DNA from: Capitulum mitella
Lineage: Eukaryota; Arthropoda; Thecostraca; Pollicipedomorpha; Pollicipedidae
Assembly (NCBI GenBank): GCA_030062745.1
Contig: CP099839.1
Location: forward strand, 20,469,324 to 20,533,323
Direction: 5' to 3'
DNA length: 64,000 bases
Part shown: positions 43,690 through 55,149 of the stretch, piece by piece
Numbering within the stretch: position 1 is the first letter of the stretch
How the letters are laid out: each line of letters opens with the position of its first letter
Program-made: the position numbers and the translations under genes
Notes under the pieces: generated by a model
Databases searched by the model: none
What the model saw: only the letters and a program-made list of their open reading frames with translations
What the model was told of the DNA's origin: nothing

Positions 43690-44050
43690 TGCACCCAGCT
43701 GCGGAGCACACTGCCGCCAGGGCATCCGGATGCGGAGCACATTGCCGCCAGCGCACCCGGTTGCGGAGCACGCTGCCGTCGGAGCACCCGGCCGCGGAGC
43801 ATACTGCTGCCAGAGCACCCGGCTGCGGAACACGCTGTTGCCAGAGCACCTGGCTGCGGAACACACTGCCGCCAGAGCGTCCGGACGCGGAGCACGCTAC
43901 CGTCGGAGCACCCGGCTGCTGAGCCTCCTGCCGCCAGAGCACCAGGCTGCCGAACACTGCCGACGGAGTACCCGCATACGGAGCACGAGTCGGAGTCGGA
44001 GTCGGAGCACCTGGCTGCGGAGAATGCTGCCGCCGGAGCACTCGACTTGC
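43690..44050. repeat. 30-bp minisatellite (GGAGCACnCTGCCGCC type)
   Basis: About 12 copies of GCGGAGCACACTGCCGCCAG plus AGCACCCGGCT, about 30 bp. The length is a multiple of three, so long ORFs run through it in several frames; they are not genes. Confidence 0.85.
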
Positions 44051-44579
44051 CCCAGCGCACCAGGCCCTATCATCAACACGTCTCCAAGTGCATCACCTAT
44101 CTTACAGGCCTTCGCTGGGCACAAGAAACGACTCATGGCTGCGTGTTTATTTGAAATATGCATATGCTCTGCACGGCTAGCTGTCGCGCACTGAGACAAA
44201 CGGAGACTATCGACGATGACGACGTAACTGGAGGCGGAGGTGGCGGCGTCGGCTCGCCGGCAGGGCTGGCGGCAAGATAAGCTGCGAGGATATGTGGTGC
44301 GACCGGAAAACGGGGGGCGTCCATTGGCTCCTGCCGACACCAGCGCCCTACCTGCAGCTACACTGGGACGCCGCTACAAGCCCATAGAAAGTATCCCAGA
44401 TAAAATCACGTTCGCCAGACCTTACTGAACCTACAAATCCTAACACACGCATGTTGTAACTACCTACCCTAAAGAAAATGGAACATCAATAATGCACTAT
44501 GCATCTAGCAGCGCCGCACCACAGATGTGACGTCTTCGTGCTCACGCCGCCGGCCATAGGGTTTTCTGACCAGAACCAC

Positions 44580-44820
44580 CTTCTAGAGTTCCCTGGCCAG
44601 CGTCACCATCCAGAGGTCATCGGCCAGCCCCGCTGTCTAGAGGTCCCCGGTCGGCCCCACTGTCCAGAGGTAGCCGGTCGGCCCCACTGTCCAGAAGTAC
44701 CCGGACGGCCCCACTGTCTAGAGGTCCCCGGTCAGCCCCACTGTCCAGAGGTCCCCGGTCGGTCCCACTATCTAGAGGTCCCCGGCCGGCCCCACTGTTC
44801 AGAAGTCCTCGGTCAGCTCC
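44580..44820. repeat. 27-bp minisatellite
   Basis: About nine copies of CCCCACTGTCCAGAGGTCCC plus CGGTCGG. It is directly followed by a different array. Confidence 0.85.
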
Positions 44821-45060
44821 GTCAGCGCCGGCACAGCTGTGAGGGCTGCCCGGTCAGCTCCGTCAGCGCCGGTACAGCTGTGAGGGCTGCCCGGTCAGCT
44901 CCGTCAGCGCCGGTACAGCTGTGAGGGCTGCCCGGTCAGCTCCGTCAACGCCGGTACAGCTGTGAGGGCCGCCCGGTCAGCTCCGTCAGCGCCAGTACGA
45001 CTGTGAGGGCCGCCCAGTCAGCTCCGTCAGCGCCGGTATAGCTGTGAGGGCCGCGGTCCT
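44814..45060. repeat. 41-bp minisatellite
   Basis: Six copies of CAGCTCCGTCAGCGCCGGTA plus CAGCTGTGAGGGCTGCCCGGT; GTCAGCGCC at 44821 and 44862 gives the 41-bp period. The unit contains GTGAGG, a donor-like motif on the plus strand. Confidence 0.88.
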
Positions 45061-46800
45061 GCGGACGTCCAGCCGCTCGATGACTGACAGCCTGGAGGTA
45101 TGATGGCGATTCCGCAGTGAACACAGGCGCGGTGCGGCCGACGGCTGCGGCCCCGGCCGGCCACGACAGGCCTGCAACACCACACAGCAGGTCACCCTCC
45201 AGCCGACAGCCAGCACCACGTTACAGCACGCAGCAGGTCACAATCTACAGCAGGTCACAGTCCAATCGACAGCCTGCAGCACTTCATAGCACGCCGTAGG
45301 CCACAATATAGAGCAGGTCACATTTTTTCTGCCAAAGACATTTTCCGGCATGACGTCATCCCTTCATTGTTGGAACAGTTAACAGATGAAATGGCAAGGT
45401 TCGTACAGAAGCAAATCAAAGTGCTGTTTGAGATCCGTGCCCAAAAAAGTCGGAACATAAACTTTTGTTCAGGGCATGGAATCAACATAAATAACTCTAT
45501 GCGTGCAAAACAGATGTGAAACTCAAAATCAGCGTCCCAAAAATCTATAAATGATCCAAGGCCCAGGTTGTGTTTGAAAAGTTGGTAAGGCATGGACGAT
45601 CTGATTACATAAGAAGAGAATACATAATTGCATATGTATCATGCGGGACACTTATTGGTGAGCGATTTGGAGAAGATATTTTTCACTTATTCTGGCATCC
45701 AACAGCGATGTTTTCGTCACTGAAATTGCAACCAGCTCACAGAAAAAGGCGCCAAATGTGAACGTATCCATGCCATAAATAGCCGCGTGCTTATAAATAA
45801 GGCCGTGCTACTTGAAACATTAAATTGGATTTTCACATCTGGTATAAAAAATACAGATAAAAAATATGTAGAGCAGTGGAGAGGAAGGATCAAGACCCAG
45901 AATCAAGATGGCTGGCAACCTTCCGACAGAAGGGAAGACGCATTTAGTGGTTAAACGGACCTATATTCGGGCGAAATGACACCTCCGCCCTGTGCGGTGA
46001 GACCCGTATTGGTATGTCCGAACTACTTGCGCCAGTGAATCAGCCTTATGAGAAGAGCAGGATTCGACGCCCAGAGCCCTTCAGGCTTCAATCGATGCGG
46101 TTGGTGGGTACAACGTTTACTCACCTTAACCAAGCCCGAAGTAACTTCCGATGGTCGATACTAAGCATATAACCAGAATTGTGACACATATCATGATCAT
46201 TATCTTCTTCTGCAGCATGAAAATGGACAGAGATGTTGTTAGCATATGCCAAAATCGTAAGTGTGGATAATACTGAACGGATTTTGGACATCAAACATTT
46301 CGCAATGCAACGAAAACAACACACTTTTCCACAGGCTTGGTCTTAGCAACGACACAAGTGGGTCAAATGGCCCAAACCCAGATGTACAAGTTTTCGCATA
46401 CGTGGTCAATATGCCGATTAGGAGTTTCTCATCTCTTGGTTCCGCTGCCTGACATGTCACTCAACTATTCCGCCTGCAGCCTCTAACGACCAGGGCCAAA
46501 CTTCGGCAATCACACGCGTAACGGACACAATCCATCGACAGTCTCTTATCGCAGTGTTGATATCGACGATGCGCATTGTCCGGATCAACTGCGACGCGAA
46601 GTGACGACACATTGCTGAAGCCAGTTCGGAGGACGACCGACCGGCAACACAAGCCTCGTCTCCTGTCGACCAGCCCAGCCCCATCCGGACCGTTCTGTTT
46701 CGGACAACTCAGCCCCATTTGGACTGATCCCGCTCGGACAATCAAGCCCCGTGCGGAATGGTCGGGCCTAAGCAAGCCCCATACAGATTGGTCGACTCCA

Positions 46801-47160
46801 GACGAGAGACAACAGCTCAGGTCTCTCCTGACAGACCAGGGAACAGACGAGAGACAACAGCTCAGGTACCTCATAACAGACCAGGGAACAGACGAGAGAC
46901 AACAGCTCAGGTACCTCCCGATAGACCAGGGAACAGACGAGAGACAACAGCTCAGGTCTCTCCTGACACACCAGGGAACAGCTCCGGACAACAGCTCTGT
47001 TTGGACAGACCAGGGACGACAGCTCCGGTCTGCCCTGGCAGATCAGAGAAGACTCCGCTCCGTCTGGACAGACCACAGACAGCAGCTCCGGTCTGTCCGG
47101 ACAGACCAAGAACAACAGCTCCGGTCGGTCTCTGGCCTGCTTGGACAGACCAGACAACAC
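46801..47160. repeat. 45-bp minisatellite
   Basis: GACGAGAGACAACAGCTCAG plus GTCTCTCCTGACAGACCAGGGAACA spread over units at 46801, 46846, 46891 and 46936 (45 bp), then decayed units to about 47160. The frame is open through it in several registers. Confidence 0.88.
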
Positions 47161-47439
47161 CTCTTGTCTGTCCGAAGTCCAGCGTCCATGTTGGTGACCC
47201 AGCACGATTCTGAGTTGGCCGGGTGTCTGTCTGTCTGTTCCTCTTGTTACATCATTCCAAGGCCATGATTTCTCGACCTATTCGCAAATGCCCGTTCACA
47301 AAATATTCCCACAGAATAAACATGAATCCCAATCACAGGCCGCAAGCACATGGCGTTGGTTGGTTCATAATCTGGATTTTATGGAGCACCAACGCCACAC
47401 GATTCAGACATCGTGCGAATCAACTGACTGAATCATGGT

Positions 47440-47812
47440 GCCGCTGTCGGCACCGGTCTGACACAACTCAGCTCACGGTTCCTTCTCCCAACGGCAGCGC
47501 CGGGGTGACACAGCTCAACTCATATTTCCTTCTCCCAATAGCAGCGCCGGGCTGACACAGCTCGGCTCACACTTCCTTCTCCCACCACCAGTGCCGGGCT
47601 GGCACAGCTCGGCTCACATTTCCTTCTCCTGCCGTCAGCGACGGGCTGACATAGCTCAGCTCACACTTCCTTCTCCTACTGTCAGCGCCGGCCTGACATA
47701 GCTCAGCTCACACTACTTTCTCCAACCGCCAACACCGGGCTGACACAGCTCAGTTCACACTTCCTTCTCCTGCCGTCAGCGACGGGCTGACATAGCTCAG
47801 CTCACATTGTCT
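47440..47812. repeat. 47-bp minisatellite
   Basis: Eight units; the CAGCTC/TAGCTC core lies at 47511, 47558, 47605, 47652, 47699, 47746 and 47793, exactly 47 bp apart. Unit of the type GCCGGGCTGACACAGCTCGG, then CTCACACTTCCTTCTCC. Confidence 0.92.
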
Positions 47813-48898
47813 TCTGGGCGCCCCGTCAGCGTTATCACTGCTGATATGACGTGGTCGAGGAACTGGAAAAGCGACACCAGCCGACAGCTGGGATGGACGA
47901 AAATATGGCCTCTGCCGTTCGGAATGAGATATTTTGAGCGTAAGGGTTTAGCGTTTAGCGGGCAAGTCTTGTGCAAGAGTTCCAATTAATCAAGTCAATT
48001 AACTTTATTGCGTACGCGGGCTGTCAAATACCGAGTATATCTGTCAATGCAGCCACCTCATCTACAACAGCTGCACATGTAGCATGATACAGTGGTAAGA
48101 GAGAGAACCTCCCGGCCATGTTCCAATTTCCATCCACTGCCAAAGCTGCCAACGGCTGTCGCCCACTTCTGCAGGGCACCAGGAAGCCCCTGACACAGTT
48201 ACGGCTGTAAGACGGCCACCGCGAGACAATGGGAGATCCCCTTATACTGTCACAGTTGCAAGATACCCGCTTAGAGACACGGGGGGGGGAGTGAAACTGT
48301 AAAAACTGTCAGATGGCTACTGCGCGACAGCGACGCTACACGCGACACCACTACGCCAGACCCGTTCCGAGATCGATGGGAGTCTGACCATACTGGTGGT
48401 GGCCGGCCGACCAACCTGACGGTACCATTCAGCAGTACTGCATGACCAACTGGCGGCCAAAATATACACGTATACACGTTGCGCCGTATCGTCCTATATT
48501 TCAATTTACATTTGCCGTAATGATTGCCTTCAACGCCATGCACGCCTTGCGCATTGCTGCGTCTGTGAGTGCGGTAGTCTGGCACCATTATCTCCTGCGA
48601 GTTTGACTGGGAGAGTTTCAAGAGTTCAGTTGTCAATCGAAAACCTAGCAATATGTGTCACAACTTACGATCATCACACATTTTTAGGTACATGATCTCG
48701 TTACCTGTTCAAATTTTCTTAAATTTCATTAATTTCGCCACAGGGTATTGAACGATGGGCGCTCGAATCAGTATCCGTGCTAAGCCGAGCTTGCAGAGCC
48801 AACCATGTTGTGTCGTTTGCGGAGTTAGCGACTCTACTAGGTACCGTCTGCGGCTAGCCTCGCCATAGGAATTACGTACCATGTTTTCATGAATTCTA

Positions 48899-50101
48899 TC
48901 CCAGTATGGGAGGGTTAAGACGTTTCGTTTATCTGCTCACAATTTCCATGACAACTGAAAGAGTTTCACGTAACTTGGTTGCTTTTGCCATCCATTTCGC
49001 CTACGTAACAGGCTAAATTTTCATCGTTTTACTTTACCCCAGAACGGAGCTAACCTGTTTTCCTTTTGGGGAAGCACCTCAGATTATTCTTATCACTGTG
49101 AAAGATAAAAGAAAAATGTCCGCAAAAAAACCTTTTTAAAATAGAATTTATTTAAAAAAAGAATTCATATAAGTGTACAAAGGTAAATTACTGGGCAAAC
49201 ATACAAAAAGATATTGCTGACATGAAGTCACCTCACAAGGTCGGGTTAAGGCCAAATGTCAACAATTAATTTCGTAACAACTTTTTAATGTTATCCTTTT
49301 AAAGCAAAAATTCGGAATATATAATGGATTAGTACAATGCTCTCTGCTAACGTTTAAGTTTCAGTTCGGCATCAGATCGGGTCACGGAGCTATGACCTAA
49401 AGTGTCCGTGAATGTACACTATGACACGACCTGACATCCCCATAAATACGAATTTCAGAAATACGAGGCCATAAACACGAGTTTCAGAAATACAGTTGAT
49501 TCAAATCATTTGAAACTTTTTCAAACATCAAGTCCAATCCATGTGACTCTGAGGTCATCTGAAGTCATCTGAGGTCAAAGGTCGTAAGCTGGTCTGATGG
49601 ACTTGCGACCATGACATTCCCCCCACCCAAGGGCATGAAATGCCCCTGGCGCCGCCTACGCAACATTATACGAACAATGGAACATGATTTGTCATTCTGA
49701 AGCATATAATGGTTAGCAAAAGCGTAAGAAATATTCGGAATTTTTTCGTCAATTCAGTTTTCAAAAATGTATTGCTCCCATTTTCCAAACCCTGCGAACG
49801 CTTATGAATTTTCCTAAAATTGTTCGATTATATCTCAATTCATGTCAACTGTATCAAAATCGGTCCATAAACATCGGAGTTATAGCAAGTCAAAAAATAT
49901 CCTTCTTTGGTTTGTTTTGCCCCTGTATGTACCCACTGCAACATTTTCACAGTTTCTTTTCATACAAATGTAGCTTACATCATGGTGAATCGATTCCCTT
50001 TCACTGCGATCAAATCGCACCAGTTATCGAGATCTGGGGGACCCAAGACGCCCGCTCTTGGCGAATGCGTACTAACCTTACGAGTGCGGGAACAGGGTTA
50101 A
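48899..50101 (+). mobile_element. piggyBac-type MITE, copy 2
   Basis: The right end GCGGGAACAGGGTTAA (50086-50101) matches the complement of copy 1's left end; the left end is decayed. Internal landmarks ATCGGTCCATAAACATCGGA, CATCATGGTGAATCGATTCC and GTTATCGAGATCTGGGGG. Same orientation as copy 3. Confidence 0.7.
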
Positions 50102-51446
50102 GGCTCGTTCCTTGACAAGATTATGATTTTTGTGGCTATACCAGCTGTTAAGCAAATTTTCACAAACACTACGGTAGCTATTTTCCGAACGTCAGCAGAA
50201 AGACGTGCCCGCACGTTTTCGTTCATTTTACTCCTGCAGGTGCGTTACGCTGTCAGCGGCAAAAAGTGGCTCTTCGGAGCCGTCCCATGTAAGGAATAAT
50301 CCTTCTGTAAGCCAAACCAGTTCGTCTACGAGCTTTGTAGTACCAAGGTACTGTTGCATACAGTACAAGGCACTAGTCCACCACATTTTGAGATGCTGCG
50401 CTTAAATGTCCCGTACCAGGGGTGTCGATCTGTATTCTTTTGATAGATACCTGGCCCCAATGTTAATCCCCCCCCCCATATTTCCTGCTGGCTTTACAGG
50501 GAAATGAGTAATAATAACGAAAACAATGGCAGCAGCAGATAAGAGATAGGCAAAAAGTAGCTAATGAAGTCTAAAGCGACGTATCTATTTTTCTATCCTT
50601 TATCAATACATATACCTGTATACATTGAGATCAATGCAATTTTTCATTCGATAAATGGCAACAAAAAATAAATGAATTCCCGTTGGCCAAAATAAGGTGG
50701 GCTAAATCCGTTGAGAAAACCACACATGGGGGGTTAAGTTGTTAAGTTGTCAGCCCTCGACTCGCCCCCCCCCCCAATCATTTACTGAGACCGACACCCT
50801 TGCCCCGTATTTCTACGAAGAAATTCCACATGCCTTGAAATACGCGAAATCTAGAATTTATTAGAAATCTAGGATTTTTATGCCAACAGGCAATTTTACA
50901 CCTCCCCACTTCTACTCAATTTGGTCGCTTTACCCAGTGCCGAACGCAACTTCGACAGCTTGTTCTTTAAAAGCGTTCTGCGTTCATAAACGTCCACAGA
51001 AATCTTCAGCACTGCTACGACTCTATCCGTGATAAAATACATTCAGCGACGGAACAGAATTTGCCGTAGCGGGCCAAATACACTCCTGGCGGATGTTGCA
51101 TTAAACTGCATTGAAACTATGGCATTCCCTTTTCAAAATATTTCGTAATTCACTCATTCTTGAGAATCCATTCTCCTGTATCCGTAACTTTCCTTTAAGC
51201 ATGAAAAAACTAACTGTCTCAAGCGATTTCGTCAACAGCCTGAGATTTCCGCAGCGCTATCTATGGGCAAGTCAAACAACTAAAATGAGACCGCTTATGC
51301 CCCAAATGACACTATACCCACACTTCACCATCACAGTGCTCTCGAATACAAACTTACGTCATTCCACCTAGCTCGAAATCTCCCGAACAAAATCAGACTT
51401 TTGAAGGGCGTCAATAAAACTTATACTTTGGGTCACCAGAACTGCA

Positions 51447-52732
51447 TTAACCGTATTCCCGGGGGGAGGCGAATCCGTCCGTCTCGGATTTTTGCTTGCC
51501 AATTCCAGAGTTTTTGACGCAGCTTCACGAGGCCTGGTCACTTTTCTTATTCTTTCTGCGTACTACTGAGAAATTCCGCAATTCTATTTTGCTCAGTGGC
51601 GGAGCCAGGCAACATCCTTTGGAGGCACCTCAGGCCATTTGGGCGCCGAATGACCCTGCAGTCGGTGCGACCCTGAGCCCCAATAACCAACCAACCAACC
51701 AACCAGGCCATTTTTGGCTCTGTTGAAGTTAAAAGGAAAATAATTGCCAAAAATAGCGTTTCTAAGATGGAACTTAAAACTTAATACGGGTGTATAGGTA
51801 AATAGTTGGGCAAGCCGGAAAATACAATTTTGTTCATCTGAGGGCACTGCACAAGGTCAGGCCGAGGTCAAAATTCCAAATTTGGCTTCATAGCAATGAT
51901 TTTGTTGCTATTTTCCAAATGCAAAACCCGAAATATATTGACGTACAAGGGTGCCCTCTACTTGTGAACCAAGTTTCAGGTTGAAATCAGATCGGGTCAC
52001 GGAGATATGATCTAAAACTGTCTGTGCGCGCACCCTATATCACAGCTGCCGTAAAATAGTATCTCAAAAATACAGTGAATTAAAATGTCTGCAAACGTTT
52101 CCAAACAATATGAAGTGCACTCAAGATCATTCCAAGTGACTCTAAGGTCACTGAAAGTTATTTATCGTCAAAGGTCGTCAGTTGGCGTAATGAACATGTA
52201 ATCATGACAGCTCCTCTTTTATCATGTCCCTGGCACCGCCTATGCTGACATTTTGCAAACAGTGTAATACGATTTATACTTCTTCAGCATAACATGATTA
52301 GTAGAAACTTAGTGTTGTTAACTTGTTCCTTAATTCAGTTTTTGAAAAACTAATCCAGCTATTTTCGAAGCCCTGTGAACGACTACGATTTTTTTTCAAA
52401 ATTTCAAGTGCATGGACCGGTGGTAAAAGTTACACTCATAATCTCTCGATTCTTGCCAATTTCATCAAAACTGGTCCATAAACAACGCAGTTGTAACAAG
52501 TCCAAAAATACCCTCGCTTCGACTTTTTGCACCCCCCCCCCCTATATCCACCCCTTTACAAATCTTGGAAACTTCTCTTTATAGAAATGTAGTTAACGTC
52601 ATGGCAAATCGATCGCCGTTTGTTGTGATGAAATCGGATCTGCAGTTCCCGAGATCAAGGGGTGGGGGGGGGGGGCAATCCTCCTCTGCCGGGAATCGAA
52701 TATACTGTGTAGCCCTTTGGGAATAGGGTTAA
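51447..52732 (+). mobile_element. piggyBac-type MITE, copy 3, with nested insertion
   Basis: TTAACCGTATTCCCGG at the left (51447) and GGGAATAGGGTTAA at the right (52719-52732). Interior matches copies 1 and 2 along its length. It differs by a block of about 65-70 bases inserted into the CTCAGGCCATTTTTGGC motif at about 51640. Confidence 0.82.
51641..51714 (-). mobile_element. Short retroelement insertion with target-site duplication
   Basis: Inserted in MITE copy 3: AGGCCATT, then TGGGCGCCGAATGACCCTGC, CCCCAATAACC, (AACC)n, then AGGCCATT again. The 8-base direct duplication flanks the insert, and copy 1 has the empty site. Its inner sequence matches 3090-3149. The (GGTT)n end on the minus strand suggests a SINE or truncated LINE 3' end. 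Confidence 0.78.
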
Positions 52733-53665
52733 ATGTACACAGAAATTGTTTTTTCCTGCAACGACGCAAATGTTTCCTTAGGATTCGGGTACATGGGTAG
52801 CAGACGACGGACATCATCTGTCACGGGCCCCATGCCAATGCTCGTGCTTTCTGGGATCTAACCACGAGCCACTGGGGCTGGGTTAGTGTCCACTTGCCGT
52901 GGTCCGTGGTCGTGATGGTCTAGGGTGGTCCGTGGCCGTGGTCCCCCTTTCGCTGAAAAACCCGGTATCAACACGTCTTTTGGTACCCGCTTCCCGATGA
53001 CAATTACATAAGCGCTATTTCCGAAACAAAAGCTTAAAATCCTGGGACATGGTGACAAAAACCTGACGAAAAATCGGCATTTGGGCACAAGTTACATGAT
53101 ACGAACGGAGACCTGCCTCGTAGGCCAATGGTCTGGATCCGTCAGTGCCAGTACCACGCTGTCTTTACTTTGTCATGGCCACGCTACTGTTGGGGCCAAC
53201 AATGCTTTTCACCTTTGTCACACATCCTAGCGAGGAAGGATTAAAAGGGAAAGATTAAATATGAATGTTTTTCCCGCAAGAATAATGGCCCACAATCAAA
53301 TCTAGCAAAAGATTGAAACCTGTGCACCATCGGTTAGAACTTTTTCCGCGAAGCCAAAGAAGCCTCCCAATTTAAACAGTAGTCACGTTCTCTTTGTGCC
53401 CTTGAGCTGCGACCAGCCCCGGGACATGGGTTTCCCTAGTCTGGGACGAAATTAAGACAGCGACAACTTCGGGCGTGAACATTAAATTTGCTTTAAAACA
53501 AATAAACAGTTTTTGGGACACTGATCCGAAACAAGTCATTCAATGGAACATTCGTGTAAACTTCAGAGCATAAAATCGAATAAGGCATATGGATTTGGAT
53601 CGCCCATTACAACACAACATACAAGTTTCAGAAATTTTGAAGTCACATGTAGGTAGAGGACTTAC

Positions 53666-53735
53666 AAACTAGCAAGAAGTGTATTGCTGTTGTTCCCATT
53701 GCTTTACTGTACATTTCATCAAGGGAACTTTTCAT
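53666..53735 (-). CDS. Candidate first coding exon (possibly ENGASE exon 1)
   Basis: ATG in good context (GCTGAAATGA) followed by 23 codons, MKSSLDEMYSKAMGTTAIHF then LLV, and a strong GTAAGTCC donor (53665), phase 1. It could join ENGASE exon 2 if that exon used the alternative acceptor GGAACAG. A GC-rich stretch 1.2 kb upstream (54.9-55.1 kb) could be its promoter. The sequence is not recognised and the link is speculative. Confidence 0.25.
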
Positions 53736-53759
53736 TTCAGCTCTCTCTTTGTGTGGAAC

Positions 53760-54310
53760 ACATTCCGTATACGCAGCTGGCAGACTCGTTCCTGATTCGA
53801 CTCTGATTCTAAGACCAATTTTAACAGTAGCGGATTCAGTTGATTCCCGCGATTCACATTTCAATTCTCTGCGAAAGCACAAAAACGGCGCTTTTTCTGC
53901 TGTCACAAATGCGACAGCCAAATCATCAGTCTTATGCTAGCCTAGGTTGTTTGTTATTTGTATGTTATCCTATTATCCTATTCTACGAGACTTACTCTTA
54001 TAAACACTGATAGTCCTCATTTATCAGGACCACAAAGCAGGTATGGAAGGGAATCAGCAAGTGTCAATCGATTTGGGGAATTCGATTCAGATCAATTCTA
54101 TCAATTCGAATCCATTTAAGAAATCGATTCCCATCTACTTTTGGAATTGTTTAAATTCTGATTTCCGGCCGAAAACGGGATTTCGATTCTGATCTTGTTG
54201 CTAAAGACGGAGTCGATCCTGACTGTAATTCACAAGAGCTGGATAATCAGAACTGATTCCGATTCGATTCAGAATCGCTTACAAATCCGGCTGTTGATAG
54301 TAGTCCGTCA
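53760..54310. repeat. GATTC/GAATC-rich decayed repeat
   Basis: Dense GATTC, AATCGATT and ATTCGATTC words (e.g. 54065-54145, 54250-54275), as in decayed DNA elements whose ends consist of ATTCGATTC. No clean unit or ends. Confidence 0.35.
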
Positions 54311-54889
54311 AATCGTTACCGCAGCGCGAGCCGAACATTGGCACCCGTCCACTTCGCATTTCCCGGACGATGGGCTTCCACACGAAATAAAAAATAGAAA
54401 ATTAACTGGAAAAAACATGCCAGCATGTCTGAAAACAGATCGGCGTTCTCATTCAAAAATTGGCCCTGGCTAAATTCACACGACACGTCCATTCTTTGTT
54501 ATCAGAAGCTCGCAACATTGTTATGGACACTTCTTCGGCAGATCTGAAATGTGAATATAACACGGCTAACCAGCTCCAGAAAAATGTGTTTTCCTGTATT
54601 TTTCAGGGCGTTTCAGACTGTTCCAGACCAGTCTACATCCGAATTGCGGATGGCTACAGGCGCGGCGTGAGTGGGGTTAAACAAATTTTGCAGTTTACCC
54701 ACCATCTAGGAAATCATTACATATTCATGACGTCATGACGATGAAATATTGAGCCAGGTGCGTTTGCGGCGTACTAGCATCCTTCCACCAACTCAGACTA
54801 AAATCGGAGACAGTGTTTAGCACTGAACAATCTTTCGCTGCAGAGGCCTGGTGATCAGCCTCTGCGGATTCGGATCAATAAGGGGTCCA

Positions 54890-55110
54890 CGATTTTTGGC
54901 ACAGCCGCCAGTGGGCGGGTCTCAACATGCAGCGCAGACGGTGGAGCTTACTGGGACCAAGCGCACGCCGGCCGGCTGCCAGCGGCGCCGGCGCCGGCCG
55001 GCAACAGCGTCACACAGCGACGGTCAGGTCCGCCGAGACGCTCGCCCGTCCGTCCGCTGAGCGAACCGAGAAACCCTTCCCTCCGTTCGCTGAGCGAACA
55101 GCCGACTGCC
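54890..55110. promoter_or_regulatory. Isolated GC/CpG-rich island
   Basis: About 220 bases of high GC and CpG in AT-rich surroundings, with GCTGAGCGAAC twice and GCCGGC-rich runs. It resembles the kinase gene's 5' region, so it may be a promoter (for example for ENGASE on the minus strand). No direct evidence. Confidence 0.25.
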
Positions 55111-55149
55111 GGCAGTCCTGGACATTCCCCGTCTCGTCTTCTTTATGTT

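Noticed and set aside
43544..44194. Cys/Ala/Arg-rich ORF of 216 codons (and similar minus-strand ORFs)
   Set aside because: Produced by a 30-bp tandem repeat whose length is a multiple of three; several frames are open at once.
46576..47268. 230-codon ORF rich in RQQLRS repeats
   Set aside because: Follows the 45-bp array; repetitive translation only.
48271..48651. 126-codon minus-strand ORF
   Set aside because: No similarity recognised; no supporting exon signals.
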